Shown piece after piece: positions 1 through 10,296 of a stretch of 64,000 nt of DNA (the stretch's first letter is position 1; every line of letters begins with the position of its first letter). Made by a program: the position numbers and the translations under genes. Source of the stretch: Canna indica (Eukaryota > Streptophyta > Magnoliopsida > Zingiberales > Cannaceae); contig CP136898.1 in assembly GCA_034359265.1 (NCBI GenBank), positions 39,083,501-39,147,500 on the forward strand, written 5' to 3'. The notes beneath the pieces were generated by a model. That model was given only the letters and a program-made list of their open reading frames with translations. It did no database searches and was not told the origin of the DNA.

Positions 1-461
1 ATTTTAATTATTTTAGTGATAGTTTCATTGAGTTTTTTTTTTTTTTTAATATATATTAGGGTAAATTCCTATGTTGGTATAATTAACATGAGAATAGAAA
101 ACATGTGGTTGAGACGTAGCAGTCAACACGTGTCATTAATTGGCAAGGGTCAAATGCTGATGCGGATGGAATTGGATTATTTATGTGCCTATGTCGATCA
201 TTTTCGACGCCGGTGTAAGAATTAATAAAATTACATTTACTTGACTCAGATATTTTAAAATTATTATTTTAATATTAATTTACCTTGCTTGCAATACAAA
301 AACAATATATTCAGATTGAATTTTATTATATCCATGCACATATAAAATTTTTTTTGAAGACTCATTATTGTCTATGGATACCATAAAATCTTTATTTAAA
401 TTTAGAATCGGATTAGGATTTCACTCGTCCTCCCATTTATTATTTTATATTCTCCTGGTGT
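1..461. other. AT-rich intergenic DNA, nothing recognised
   Basis: AT-rich sequence with poly-T stretches and no reading frame that resembles a known protein. The short frames here are interrupted and show no family motif. I see no repeat unit or transposon end until the hAT-like terminus at 462. Confidence 0.6.
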
Positions 462-1033
462 TAGACTTGGCAATTCTTGCTAGGCTGGCCTAACCAAAAA
501 AAAAATCATGCCCGACCCATCTCGATTCGATAAAAATTTGAGTTTGGAATCTCAGGTCCGGCATGACATGAACATTAAATGGGTCGGCATGACATGACTC
601 GTTTAGCCCAATAACATGAAAGAAAAAATTGAATTGAGCTAAATTTGGCTTATCAAGCCGAATCGAGCCCGTTTTCAGCTTGATATCATGAATCGGATCC
701 GATTAGCCCCAATAATTTGATAAAATGAGTCGAGCCCGATTAGGACAGATAATATGCTGCCATTTTCACTACTTTGAACTTTATACCAGACAAATAATAT
801 AATTATACTTCATTCATCAGCATCCAACAACAATTCATCAACGAAAGAATTCATAAACAATTATACTAACAAGTCAGATTATCGGGTATAATTGATAATA
901 TGAGTTATCCGATTATCGGGCTATCGGGTGGGCCCTGATAATGGCCCGATACGATAAGAGTCGATCCAAACCCATTTTTATCGTGTCAGGCCCATGCCGA
1001 ACTATTAGGCCGGGCTGAAATTTGACAGCCCTA
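462..1033. mobile_element. hAT-like non-autonomous element
   Basis: The left end begins TAGACTTGGCAATTC and the right end, read on the other strand, begins TAGGGCTGTCAAATTT, giving imperfect terminal inverted repeats. The 8-bp flanks CCTGGTGT (454-461) and CCTAGCAT (1034-1041) match at 5 of 8 positions and differ only by transitions, as expected of an aged hAT duplication. The interior is rich in short GGGCCTGACA, CCCGAT and GAGCCCG words and has no transposase frame. A TAGGGCTGTCAA-type end is, to my knowledge, common in plant hAT MITE-like families. Assignment rests on the ends only. Confidence 0.5.
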
Positions 1034-1108
1034 CCTAGCATAGGCGCAAATGAGCTACTTGATTGCCCTCCTTCCATATGGATTTAAAGTTGATATCTTC
1101 TAATTTTC

Positions 1109-1127
1109 CATATATATATATATATAC
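1109..1127. repeat. (TA)n microsatellite
   Basis: A run of alternating T and A about 19 bases long, just before the 66-bp tandem duplication. Confidence 0.9.
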
Positions 1128-1141
1128 TCCCTTTTAGATTT

Positions 1142-1265
1142 TTGTCAATCTTTCTAATTCTAAACTTGGATTGGTTATGTAGTATACACTATAAATTTTT
1201 TTCCGTCTTGTCAATCTTCCTAATTTTAAACTTGGATTGGTTATTGAGTATACACTACAAAAACT
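1142..1265. repeat. 66-bp tandem duplication
   Basis: Two adjacent copies start TTGTCAATCTT at 1142 and 1208 and share the words CTAAACTTGGATTGG/TTAAACTTGGATTGG and GTATACACTA. The period measured on the shared ACTTGGATTGG word is 66 bp. No known element was recognised. The rest of 1034-1426 holds nothing else I can identify. Confidence 0.8.
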
Positions 1266-1426
1266 TAAGGGAAAATTGGTTGTTATATTTAAGTTAAAAA
1301 TCCATGCAAGTACGATGAGTAAATTAGAATTTAAACGCTTCAAAAAGCATAAATTCGAGCATAACCTAAGTAACAAATAAATTAGGATATAAGTGGTAGT
1401 ACTATATTAAATATCGACACCAATAG

Positions 1427-2740
1427 TGTTGAGTGAAAACCCATACTAGAAGGGGGGTTGAATAGTATTAGGTTACTTTACCCTTCTACTTTAATTTCTT
1501 TTCGAACCGATTACAACTTCAATCAAACATAAATGTAACTAAGGGATGTTTGTTAGCGAGTATGAAACACAATTGTAAGCAAACACACAAAGCAATGCAA
1601 ACACAAGAAAGTATAGTGGTTCGGCCAACCGCCTACTCCACTACCTTGGCTCCACACCAAGGATTTCAAACTAAATTCTTTATAGACTTTGTGTTTCCCT
1701 TTGAATACAACCGATGACTCGGTTCTCAATACTTTGAGAACACTTCAAACATATTCACTTAGGCAAAATATAATTCTACAAAGTAAACCCTAAGTGTTTA
1801 CGCTAGCACACATAGCAAGCTAATCAATGAAAACCAAGTTTAAATAACAATTAAAATTATAATGAAAAGAGCCAAGGAGTATTCCAAGGCTAAGAGCTCT
1901 TTTCCAAGCCTTCAATGCCTCCAACTCCACAAGACGTTGAAATCGAATTGAAGCCGGAGTTGAGGGAAGATGAGCGCTTGAGAGAAGTCGTCGATCGGAG
2001 AAGCAAGCACGAGCCAATCAAGCTTAGAAGACACAAATCACACTTTAGAAGCTTATCTCAATAGTTAGAGAGCTTTAATAAAGGTTGGTGAGGGATATGT
2101 ATAACCCCTCCCACGGAACGGCTCTTCAACGGGCGTTTTTTTGCCCGTTTGACGCCGACTGATTGCTTGTCGATCGATCATTGATCGACCGCCTAGCGAC
2201 CGCTGGCATTCTAGTCTTCTGCCGCTCTATTTAGTCGACCAGATGATCGACCGACTTTATCGTGTTTTAGCTCCTCTATTATCCAGTCGATCGATTGACC
2301 GACCGATTTAGCTACTATCGGATTTTGGCCTTGTTCGATCGACCGAAGTAACCACTGCCAATTTTTGGCCTTGTTCGATTGACCGAAATGGCTACTGCCA
2401 TTTTTTTGCCTTGTTCGGTCGATTGATCGGTCGATCGAACCTGGGTTGAGGCTAATTTTTACATTTGCTTTGTTACATGCTTTTTCATGGGTTTTGTTAT
2501 CAAGTTTTGACTTAGATAACTTTATAAATAGGCTTGGGATGAGATCTTAGGAATATATGAAAAGAAATCTACTTAATCTGCATCTGAGCATTTCTTGACG
2601 ATTTTTGCGATTGTCCGAGAGAAGTTCGCGTGCTTATCGCAACCTCAACCCGAACTCAAAACTACATACTTATATTAAATACTTATTTATTATCATCAAA
2701 ATATAGATCAAAGCCTAGGGGGAACCCTTGTGCCAACAAT
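1427..2740 (-). repeat. 3' LTR of the Sirevirus-like element
   Basis: On the minus strand it begins TGTTGGCACAAGGG at 2740, directly after a purine tract, and ends TTTCACTCAACA at 1427, giving TG...CA ends and about 1.31 kb. The last 118 bp match the LTR stub at 8012-8129. A TATA-like box (minus strand GTTATACATATCC, near 2093-2105) lies beside a block of GATCGACC palindromes at about 2170-2445. The outer end shares the pattern ACTAGA...GGGGG..TGAATAGT with the other copia LTR family of this window (35461, 49032). Confidence 0.88.
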
Positions 2741-2955
2741 CTCCCTCTTTTTGATGATGACAAACACAACATAAAATTTTATATATAAAAAAAAGACTAA
2801 GTGTCATTTGTGAGTTTGAGTTAAGATATACATAACATGATTCACAACTTAACATATACTCCCCCTATCAATATGCATATTATATTTGTAACTCCTCCTA
2901 TCTATATGCATTAAAAAATAAATGTGACCTTATTTTTTCTCCCCCTTTTGACATC
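2741..2955 (-). promoter_or_regulatory. Multiple polypurine tracts
   Basis: On the minus strand the tract AAAAAGAGGGAGAT directly abuts the LTR start and is the expected plus-strand primer. Three further purine tracts lie upstream: GATAGGGGGAG near 2859-2869, GATAGGAGGAG near 2892-2902, and AAAAGGGGGAGAAAAAATAAGG-like sequence near 2928-2950. Repeated polypurine tracts before the 3' LTR are, to my knowledge, a recognised Sirevirus trait. The stretch 2956-3191 has no other recognisable feature. Confidence 0.75.
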
Positions 2956-3191
2956 AATCAAAAAGGGCAAGAACTAAGGTACTATTAATGAGTTTCATCA
3001 TTAAAACCAAGAAAGCTATAAAACCGAGTATCATCTACCACTATAGTCCATCCTATTAATGTAAGCCTAGAGAAGACAAACATCAATAAGTCGCAAAGCC
3101 CCATTACAAGGCAATACATAAGTGTGATGATACCATACGAAATGCAATTTTTCAAAAGACAGGTATATTTTAATTTAATATTATTATTTTT

Positions 3192-3803
3192 TTAACCACT
3201 AGAAAAAGCAAAAATTCCTAATTGCATTCTTAAGTTTGTAAAACTTTCTTCACCTAAGGGTTTTGTGAATATATCCGCAAATTGTTTGTCAGTGGATACG
3301 AACTCCATGGATATATTTCCCATGGCTATATTATCCCTAAGAAAATGGTGCCTTAGATCAATATGCTTAGTCATAGAGTGTAAAATAAGATTTTTTGTCA
3401 AGTTGATTGCACTAGTGTTATCACAATGTATATGTATACAAGAATACATAAGTCCATAATCTAGAAGGGTTTCTTTCATCCAAAGGACTTGTGCACAACA
3501 ACTAGCCGCAACGATGTATTCCGCTTCGGTGGTTGAAAGTGCAACCGAATATTGTTTATTTGAAAACCAAGAGACAAGACTCATCCCTAGGAATTGACAA
3601 CACCCACTAGTGCTTTTTCGATCTACTTTACACCCGACAAAATCGACATTCGAAAAACCAATTAAATCGAAAGATGTATTACACGGATACCATAATCCTA
3701 AGTCAATCGTGCCCTTCAAATATCTCAATATGCGTTTGACCACACTCAAGTGAGACATTCTAGGACAAGATTGAAACCTAGCACATGCACAAACACTAAA
3801 CAT
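3192..3803 (-). pseudogene. pol: Copia RNase H domain (pol fragment)
   Basis: This 203-residue frame carries the Ty1/copia RNase H pattern: an SNVDFVG segment (the usual first acidic D is kept), DRKSTSGCCQFLG, SWFSNKQYSVALSTTEAEY, HCDNTSAINLTKN, KHIDLRHHFLRD and a C-terminal ADIFTKPL. RNase H removes the RNA strand during reverse transcription inside the virus-like particle. It follows the RT frame with an interruption around 3803-3858, so the polyprotein can no longer be read through. The stop at 3192 is probably the natural end of pol. Confidence 0.9.
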
Positions 3804-3857
3804 GATATTAGGTCTACTTGCAGTTAAATAGAGAATGCTACCAATTATACCTCGATA

Positions 3858-4997
3858 TCATTTTTCATCTACTTTGACACCATCTTCATCTTTGTCAAGC
3901 TTGATGGATGTGCTCATTGGTGTAGAAGCTATCTTGGCTTCATTCATCCCAAACCTTTTGATGAGCTCCTTTGTGTACTTAGCTTGATTTATGAAGATTC
4001 CTTTGTTGGTTTGCTTAATTTGGAGACCAAGCATGAAGGAAAGTTCTCCTATCATGCTCATCTCAAACTCTTCTTGCATGCACTTTGCAAACCACTCACA
4101 AAGTAATTGATTAGTAGCACCAAATATTATATCATCAACATAAATTTGCATGAGTAAAATATCATTTTTATTATGTTTTATAAACAGAGAGACATCGGCT
4201 TTTCCAATGCTAAAGCTTTGATTTATCAAAAATGTGGAAAGCCTTCCATACCAAGCCCTTGGGGCTTGTTTTAAGCCATATAAAGCATTTTTAAGTTTAA
4301 AAATATGATTTGGAAACTCTAAACTTTCAAATCTGGGGAGTTGTTCAACATAAACTTCTTCATCGATAAAACCATTTAAAAGCGCACTTTTAACATCGAT
4401 TTGAAAAATCTTAAAGCCTTTAAAACTAGCATAAACTAAAAACATGCGAATTGCCTCTAATCTAGCTACGGGAGCATATGTTTCATTATAATCTATTCCT
4501 TCTCCTTGATTGTACCCTTGGGCCACTAACCTAGCTTTGTTTCTAATGACTAAACCTCCTTCATCTAACTTATTTCTAAACACTCATTTAGTCCCAATCA
4601 CGATTTGTCCGCTAGGTCTACGTACTAAGTCCCATACTTCATTCTTAACAAATTGATTAAGTTCTTCTTGCATAGCTATTACCCAAAATTCATCTTCTAT
4701 TGATTCCTTAATATTTTTTTGCTCTACATGAGATATGAATGCTACATATTGACAAATATTCTTAAGTTTAGAGTGCATTACCACTCCCGTTGATGGTTCT
4801 CCAATGATTTGATCCATTGGATGATCCCTTATCAATCGATACCCTTTGGGGAGAGGTGGTAGAGCTTCCTCTTCTTCGTCTTCATCTTGAGGTAGAGTTG
4901 AGGATGGGGGTTCTTCATATTGAGTTTCCTTATTGTTTTCATCCTCAACCTCTTTGTCATGAAATGTGAGTTCCTCAAGTTCCTCACCTACATTCAC
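3858..4997 (-). pseudogene. pol: Copia reverse transcriptase (pol fragment)
   Basis: Two abutting frames (4997-4584 and 4583-3858) make the copia-type RT (RVT_2). The upstream part has the acidic linker and a WxxAMQEELNQF segment. The downstream part has KARLVAQGYNQ, the DVKSALLNG segment, YGLKQAPRAWY and the catalytic YVDD box (IYVDDIIFGATN). The YVDD residues are intact. A stop codon between the two frames (W to stop at the usual GTKWVFRNK position) breaks the protein. The RT copies element RNA into cDNA. Confidence 0.92.
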
Positions 4998-5189
4998 AAT
5001 CTTAATATTTCTAGAAGAATCTTTTGTTTAATCAAATGTAACATGCATAGATTCTTCAACAATCATAGTTCTAGGATTATATACTCTATATGCCTTAAAA
5101 TTATTGGAGTAATCTAGGAAAATACCTTCATTGGATTTAGAACCAAATTTTCCTAAATTCTCCTTAGTGTTTAAGATAAAGCATTTACA

Positions 5190-5573
5190 TCAAAAAACAT
5201 GAAAATATCCCACACTTGGAATTTTATCATTCCAAAGCTCAAAAGGTATTTTCTTGATTTTAGGTCTCAATAAAACACGATTAAGCACATAAGAAGAGGT
5301 ATTTATGGCTTCGGCCCAGAAGTAGTTAGGCAAATTATTTTCACAAAGCATGATCCTAGTCATCTCTTGTAAGGTTCTATTCGTCCACTCAACCACCCCA
5401 TTTTATTGAGGGGTCCTAGGGGAAGAAAGGGTACGCTCAATACCCAATTCATCATAAAATTCGGAAAACTTTTCATTTTTAAATTCTCCTCCATTATCGC
5501 TTCGAATTTTCAAAATTGAAATTCCTTTCTCATTTGTAACTCTCCTAGCAAATTTTTTGAAAAAGACAAAAGT
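5190..5573 (-). pseudogene. pol: Copia integrase, C-terminal part (frameshifted)
   Basis: The frame at 5396-5190 matches the copia integrase segment after the catalytic core: a VEWTNRTLQEMTR segment with the usual third acidic position upstream in a broken stretch, then the conserved pattern NLPNYFWAEA, followed by NRVLLRPKIKK and PFELWNDKIP. Between 5396 and 5573 the reading frame is interrupted by a stop and shifts, so core and C-terminal halves are separate. The stretch 4998-5189 continues the degraded linker between integrase and RT. Confidence 0.85.
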
Positions 5574-6311
5574 TTAATTTTTTTTAGCTAAAAAGAAAAC
5601 CCATGTAAATCTCGAGAAATCATCAACTAGCACATAGTAATATAGTTTTCCACCTAGACTAGCTACATCACACGAACCAAAAAGATCCATGTGCACAAGT
5701 TCAAGTGTTTTGGATGTGCTTACTTGATTAATGCTATGAAATGAAGACTTAACTTGTTTACCTAGTTGACATGCATTACAAAGTTTGTCTTTTTCAAATT
5801 TTATCATAGTTAATCCTTTAACTAAGTCATTCTTAGATATTTCTTGGATGAGGCTCATACTAGCATATCCTAGCCTTCTATGCCACAACCAAGAATCATT
5901 TTTTATGGCAACCAAGCATTTAACATGGGGATTGGGAGAAACATTTAAAACTAATGTGTAAATATTTTCTTGCCTATTTCCAATAAACACAATGTCATTA
6001 GATGGTGCACTTCTAATGATGCATTTAGATGCTTCAAAAATGATTACATATCCATTGTCATATAATTGAGATATGCTAATCAAATTATGCTTTAACCCAT
6101 CAACTAGTAAGACATTTTTAATGCATGGGTAGGGGAGTATACCTATATCACCAACGCCAATAATCTTACCTTTGACATTGTATCCAAATGTCACATGTCC
6201 ACCTTCTTTGCTTGATAGGGTTGCAAAAAGATTGATATCACCCATCATGTGTTTTGAGCAACCATTATCCAATATCCATGTGCTTCTACTTGCTTGAGGA
6301 TGCTTCTCCAT
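5574..6311 (-). pseudogene. pol: Copia protease, GAG-pre-integrase and integrase core start
   Basis: 245 residues in the order expected of copia pol. Near residue 15 is the aspartic protease active-site region WILDNGCSKHMMGD, where the family usually has D-S/T-G; here the middle residue is N. Next come LWHRRLGYASM (GAG-pre-integrase), the HHCC zinc-binding part with NACQLGKQVK, and the integrase core beginning LVHMDLFG with its first catalytic D, then YYYVLVDDFSRFTWVF with the second D. The frame ends in the core where an A-rich run disrupts it. Integrase would insert the cDNA into the host chromosome. Confidence 0.9.
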
Positions 6312-6386
6312 CTACAAAAGGAGAACAGAAAATTTTAGGCACCAAAATCTTCTTGGGTCCTTGAGAGTCTTAGTCATCTTAGGAAC

Positions 6387-7955
6387 TCAAGTGAATCTAG
6401 CATGCAGGTTCCTCCATAGTGCACAATCTCTAGCCATATGATCAAATATACCACAAGAAAAACAACTTCCATTAGACTTTCTTGGATTGTGTGTGTGAGC
6501 ATGGAAGTGTGCATGAGCATGATTGCTTGATGACTTTCTAGCATGGACAACCTTAGGCATGACATTTTGTAAGGTTGTCATTTTTTTTATTTAGCATGCA
6601 GAGTTCCTTTTCTAGACTTAGCATGCTATCATTCAAGTGCTCTACTTGATCACTTAAGTACTTGTTTTCATTCTCCAATTTTTTATTTTCATTTTCTAGG
6701 TTTTTCTTAGCATCATCTAGGGCATGCTTTTCTTCCTTAAGAGTATCTACTTCTTTCCTTGATGCATTGTATGAGAGTAGCAAGTTATCATTTTCGAGCT
6801 CTAAAGATTTGTTGTCCTTTCTAAGCTCTTTAAACTTTTTCCTAATAGCATCAAATTCATCATGCATTTGATCAAATTCATTTTCTAGTTCGTCTTGCGT
6901 AAATGAAAGCTCACCAAATGTAAATCTTACCTCATTGTCGTTTGCCATGAGGCAAAGATTTGCCTTTTCACTCTTGGAGTCTTCTTCACTTGACGAAGAC
7001 TCACTTTCATCCTACGAAGCCATCATTGCATTCTTCTTCTTCTTCTTCTTCTTCTTCTTCTTCTTCTTCTTCTTCTTCTTCTTCTTGTATTTGTCCTTTT
7101 TGTGAGGGTTGGAGGTGGAAGCCATCTTGAGAAGTGGGCAATCCTTCCTTAGATGCTCGATTTTGTTGCTATTGAAGCATGTGTAGTCTTCTCTTCCCTT
7201 TCTCATGCCTCCTCTCATGAAGCTCATGAATCTTCTTGCCAACATTGCCATCTCTTCAAAATCATCCGTCTTTTCCTCAGATGATGAGGATTCTTCACTC
7301 CGGTGTGATGCTTTTAAGGCAATGGTCTTGCCTTTGGGAGCATCTTCCTCCTTGTATTGCTTTATATGGGTCTCATGTGTCATGAGAGACCCAATGAGCT
7401 TGGTGATCTTCAAGGTGCTCGTATCCTTTGCTTCCATGATTGCGATGACCTTGGGTTCCCAAGCTTTTGGAAGGGAACAAAGGAACTTTCTTACCTTCTC
7501 ATCTTCCATTATCTCTCTACCAAGGTTAGCTAATCCATTTGTAATATTTTAAAATCGAGCATACATGGCATCAATAGATTCATGCGATAACATTTTGAAT
7601 ATTTTATAATTATGCATGAGTAGGTTTATCTTAGATTCCTTAACTTGTGAAGTACCTTCATGTGTAGTCTCTAAGATTTTCCAAAGTTCATATGCAGACT
7701 TACAAGTACAAATTCTATTAAACTCATTAATTGATAGACCACAATATAATGCATTGATAGCCTTTGCATTTGAATTGAAGAGTTTAATCCCTTCTTGATC
7801 TGACTTATCCATATCCTTAGTTGGTTGCTTATACTCTACTTGAATCATTCTCATACATTCATGCCTAGTGATTGTAGGAAGCTATTCATGCATATCTTCC
7901 AATAGGCATAGTTGTTTCCATCGAGGACCCTTGAGCTAAGATTTCACTAGTCATT
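6387..7955 (-). pseudogene. gag: Sirevirus-type gag, several frames
   Basis: The start lies near 7955 within a degraded GNNYAYWK segment. The 7854-7549 frame carries the UBN2-type core (NAKAINALYCGL, CKSAYELWKILETTHEGT, the segment ending MYARF). 7509-7012 holds KVRKFLCSLP, a first CCHC-like knuckle (CFNSNKIEHLRKDC, where the second Cys is replaced by S) and a poly-lysine run from a TTC microsatellite. 6948-6553 is a strongly coiled-coil, Glu/Lys/Leu-rich segment. 6581-6387 has a second, intact knuckle CFSCGIFDHMARDC. Gag packages RNA; two knuckles and a coiled coil fit Sirevirus. At least three frame breaks. Confidence 0.87.
7031..7086. repeat. (TTC)n microsatellite inside gag
   Basis: About 56 bases of uninterrupted TTC repeat on the plus strand. 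Read in the gag frame on the minus strand it encodes a lysine run just after the first zinc knuckle, so it is a repeat expansion within coding sequence. Confidence 0.95.
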
Positions 7956-7995
7956 CTAACTTGTAGGGTGGATGGTTAAATCTAATCCTACGATC

Positions 7996-8011
7996 TTACT
8001 CTAATACTAAT
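7996..8011 (-). promoter_or_regulatory. Degenerate tRNA-Met primer-binding site
   Basis: Directly inside the 5' LTR stub the minus strand reads TTAGTATTAGAGTAAG, a decayed form of the usual TGGTATCAGAGC complementary to initiator tRNA-Met. Position and partial match identify it. Confidence 0.75.
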
Positions 8012-8129
8012 TGTTGAGTGAAAATCCACACTAGAAGTGGGGGTTGAATAGTGTTGGGTTACTTTACCCTTCTACTTCAATTTCTTTTTGAATCGATTAC
8101 AACTTCAACGAAACGTAAGTGCAACTAAT
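8012..8129 (-). repeat. 5' LTR stub (last 118 bp)
   Basis: Begins TGTTGAGTGAAAATCC at 8012 and matches the outer end of the LTR at 1427 through TTACAACTTCAA and the word GTAACTAA/GCAACTAA. Similarity stops at about 8130, so about 1.2 kb of the 5' LTR is missing. Confidence 0.88.
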
Positions 8130-9533
8130 GAAAAAAATTATTTAGCAAAGGGAAGGCACGAGTCAAAAATTTGCAACGGTTTCCTAAAAATCGGCACAAA
8201 ACGTATGCACCAACGAACTTATACTACTCTCTTATTCTATAATTTCTTGAGGGTGGCTAGAAACTTCAATAAAAAATATCAGTCTATACAGAACCCAATT
8301 TGATCAAGCTTTTTTTGTTGAACTTGGCTTTCCAATCAGTCGCTTTTTATATAGGTAGGAAAACTTGAGTGTGGCTTAACTTTTATACGTGCATACAATT
8401 TTTGTATAGATTTTTTGTTCTACTCCTCCCACTATGATTTCTACTCAAACAAATGTATAAATATCTCATGATAATTACATGAATGCATGTAGGGAAAATC
8501 TACACTTTTGTTATAATCAAACACAACCCATTACAAATGAAAGATATGTGCAATGGTTTCCTAAATCCATTGTGGCTCTTATGAAGGGGACCATTAGGAA
8601 GATGATAACACCAGTTACCTACCTGAATATCACTCGATTGTCTGAGTATTGAAGAGACGCCCACCCATCCATTTATACTTCAAGACAAGGCAAGCTTCTA
8701 ACAATTGAGCAACGACAGAGTCAAATTAACTAAGTGGAACGTGCTTCTCTTTGTATCCATCATGGCAAATTCATCTTCCATCATTTCATCCACTAATTAA
8801 CTAAGTTCGTATTAGGTTATTTTGTTACTTGTTATTTTTTAAACACCCACTCTTTTTATTCCACTTCTCTTTGCGTCCATCATGGCAAATTCATCCTCCA
8901 TCATTTCATCCACTAATTAATTAAGCTTGTATTAGGTTGTTTTGTTACTTGTTATTTTGTAAACACTCATTCTTTTTTTGTTTTTAACAATGTAACAAGT
9001 ATTTGAGTATTAAGGACAAAGAGTAAATTGGAGAAACAATTTGCACAATGGAGGATTAATGTAGATATGCAAATTACTAATTAATGTGTTAATTAGTACT
9101 AAAAGCTAAATATTATGTTAACTTATTCTTTTAATTTGTTACATGTATAACAACTATTTATTGTTAGTTACTAATTTTGTAAAGCAAAAAATTGATGGAA
9201 TCATAGTTTGTTTCACATCCAGTTGATTGTTTACTAGTGTTTTCAGGTCAATGAGCCATAATTGTATTTGTTGACTTTATGACTTTAGTCCTTTATGCAT
9301 CTTGAGATTTAATTGGGGCCTTAAATTTAATCAAATAATTTACCAATATTTGGTTATAGTCTAAAATACTTTCTCAAGCAATTACAAGGTCATGGATAGT
9401 AATGGATTATTTGAAATACTTTCTCAAAAGTCCAAAGAATGACTTCTTTCTTGTCCACGGGATCAATCATAATTGAGTGAAGTACCGGAGGATCGACAAC
9501 TATTATGACAGGACAGACTTTAAGAAGACTTTC
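8130..9533. other. Non-coding DNA with a 120-bp tandem duplication
   Basis: No protein family is recognisable. The only clear structure is the duplication at 8739-8978. The rest is AT-rich and may be remains of other transposons. Confidence 0.55.
8739..8978. repeat. 120-bp tandem duplication (two units)
   Basis: Two units share GCGTCCATCATGGCAAATTC-type sequence at 8754 and 8874, exactly 120 bp apart, then CATCATTTCATCCACTAATT and TTGTTACTTGTTATTTT. Each unit holds a 12-codon ATG frame with the same start and stop. This is probably chance rather than a gene. Confidence 0.88.
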
Positions 9534-10296
9534 TGTTGAGAGTCAGATGCACATGAGTTCAACTGCTACTAGAACTGCTTTAAAACATAGTAAATATAAA
9601 ATAAATACAAAATCACGTAAACATATAAAGATTTGTTTACGCAGTTAAGTGACAATCTTGTCACCTAATTTGCGGGGTCCTCACTGGACAAATGCTCAAT
9701 CCACTATCAACAAATTACAATACAAGTATTTGGATGTCATAATCCGAAATCCTACTATAAAGTGAATTCGAAATAACAAAAGCACTTCTTACTATTACAA
9801 GTACTAACCACTTGCCTCTCTATGATAACTCAATCATAGAGTTGTGTCCTCCACACACTCTCGGAGTGGATACCCTCAATATCTTCTCTTTCTTCATATA
9901 TAGAGAAAATAAACCATCTCCCATAAATGACACTAAGATCAAAAGGACCATAACTTCATCAACTCATCAACTCAAAAGGCAACCATAATACTCCATAATA
10001 CTTCAGTCATAAAAGCCTCAAGAAAAACACCTAGCTTCACCATAATGAAGATCACTTTATTTTCACCATAAATGACCATGCCCTCAAAAGTAATTATAGA
10101 TAAATACATATATCTATAATAAATATTATAGAGATATCATATGTATAAATCAATAATCGTAGCAACATAAAATCATCATCGCAGCAGTAGAAAATTCTCA
10201 GCACCAAGGGCAATTGCAATTGACTTAACAACTGAAAAAATAACTGAAGATTTTTTTGCCAAATATAACCAACATAGAATAAGCCAAAAGTCAACA
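9534..10296 (-). repeat. LTR of a second Sirevirus-like element
   Basis: On the minus strand it starts TGTTGACTTTTGGC at 10296, next to a purine tract (GTCAAATGGGGAGAT, 10297-10311), and ends GACTCTCAACA at 9534. Length 763 bp, TG...CA ends. The segment near 9650-9710 (TTACGCAGTT, TGCGGGGTCCTCACTGGAC) resembles LTR sequence of plant copia elements. No partner LTR of this family is present in full, so the element is truncated. Confidence 0.75.

Larger units (their letters stand above)
1427..8129 (-). mobile_element. Sirevirus-like Ty1/copia retrotransposon, decayed
   Basis: Read on the minus strand, the order is LTR stub (8129-8012), primer-binding site, gag, protease, integrase, reverse transcriptase, RNase H, polypurine tracts and a full 3' LTR (2740-1427). 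Protease and integrase before RT is the Ty1/copia order. The coiled-coil gag with two zinc knuckles, the multiple polypurine tracts and a long LTR beginning TGTTGG point to the Sirevirus lineage. Stops and frameshifts split the polyprotein into at least seven frames, so it is inactive. The 5' LTR keeps only its last 118 bp; the sequence beyond 8129 does not match the 3' LTR, so the 5' end was deleted or replaced. Confidence 0.85.
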
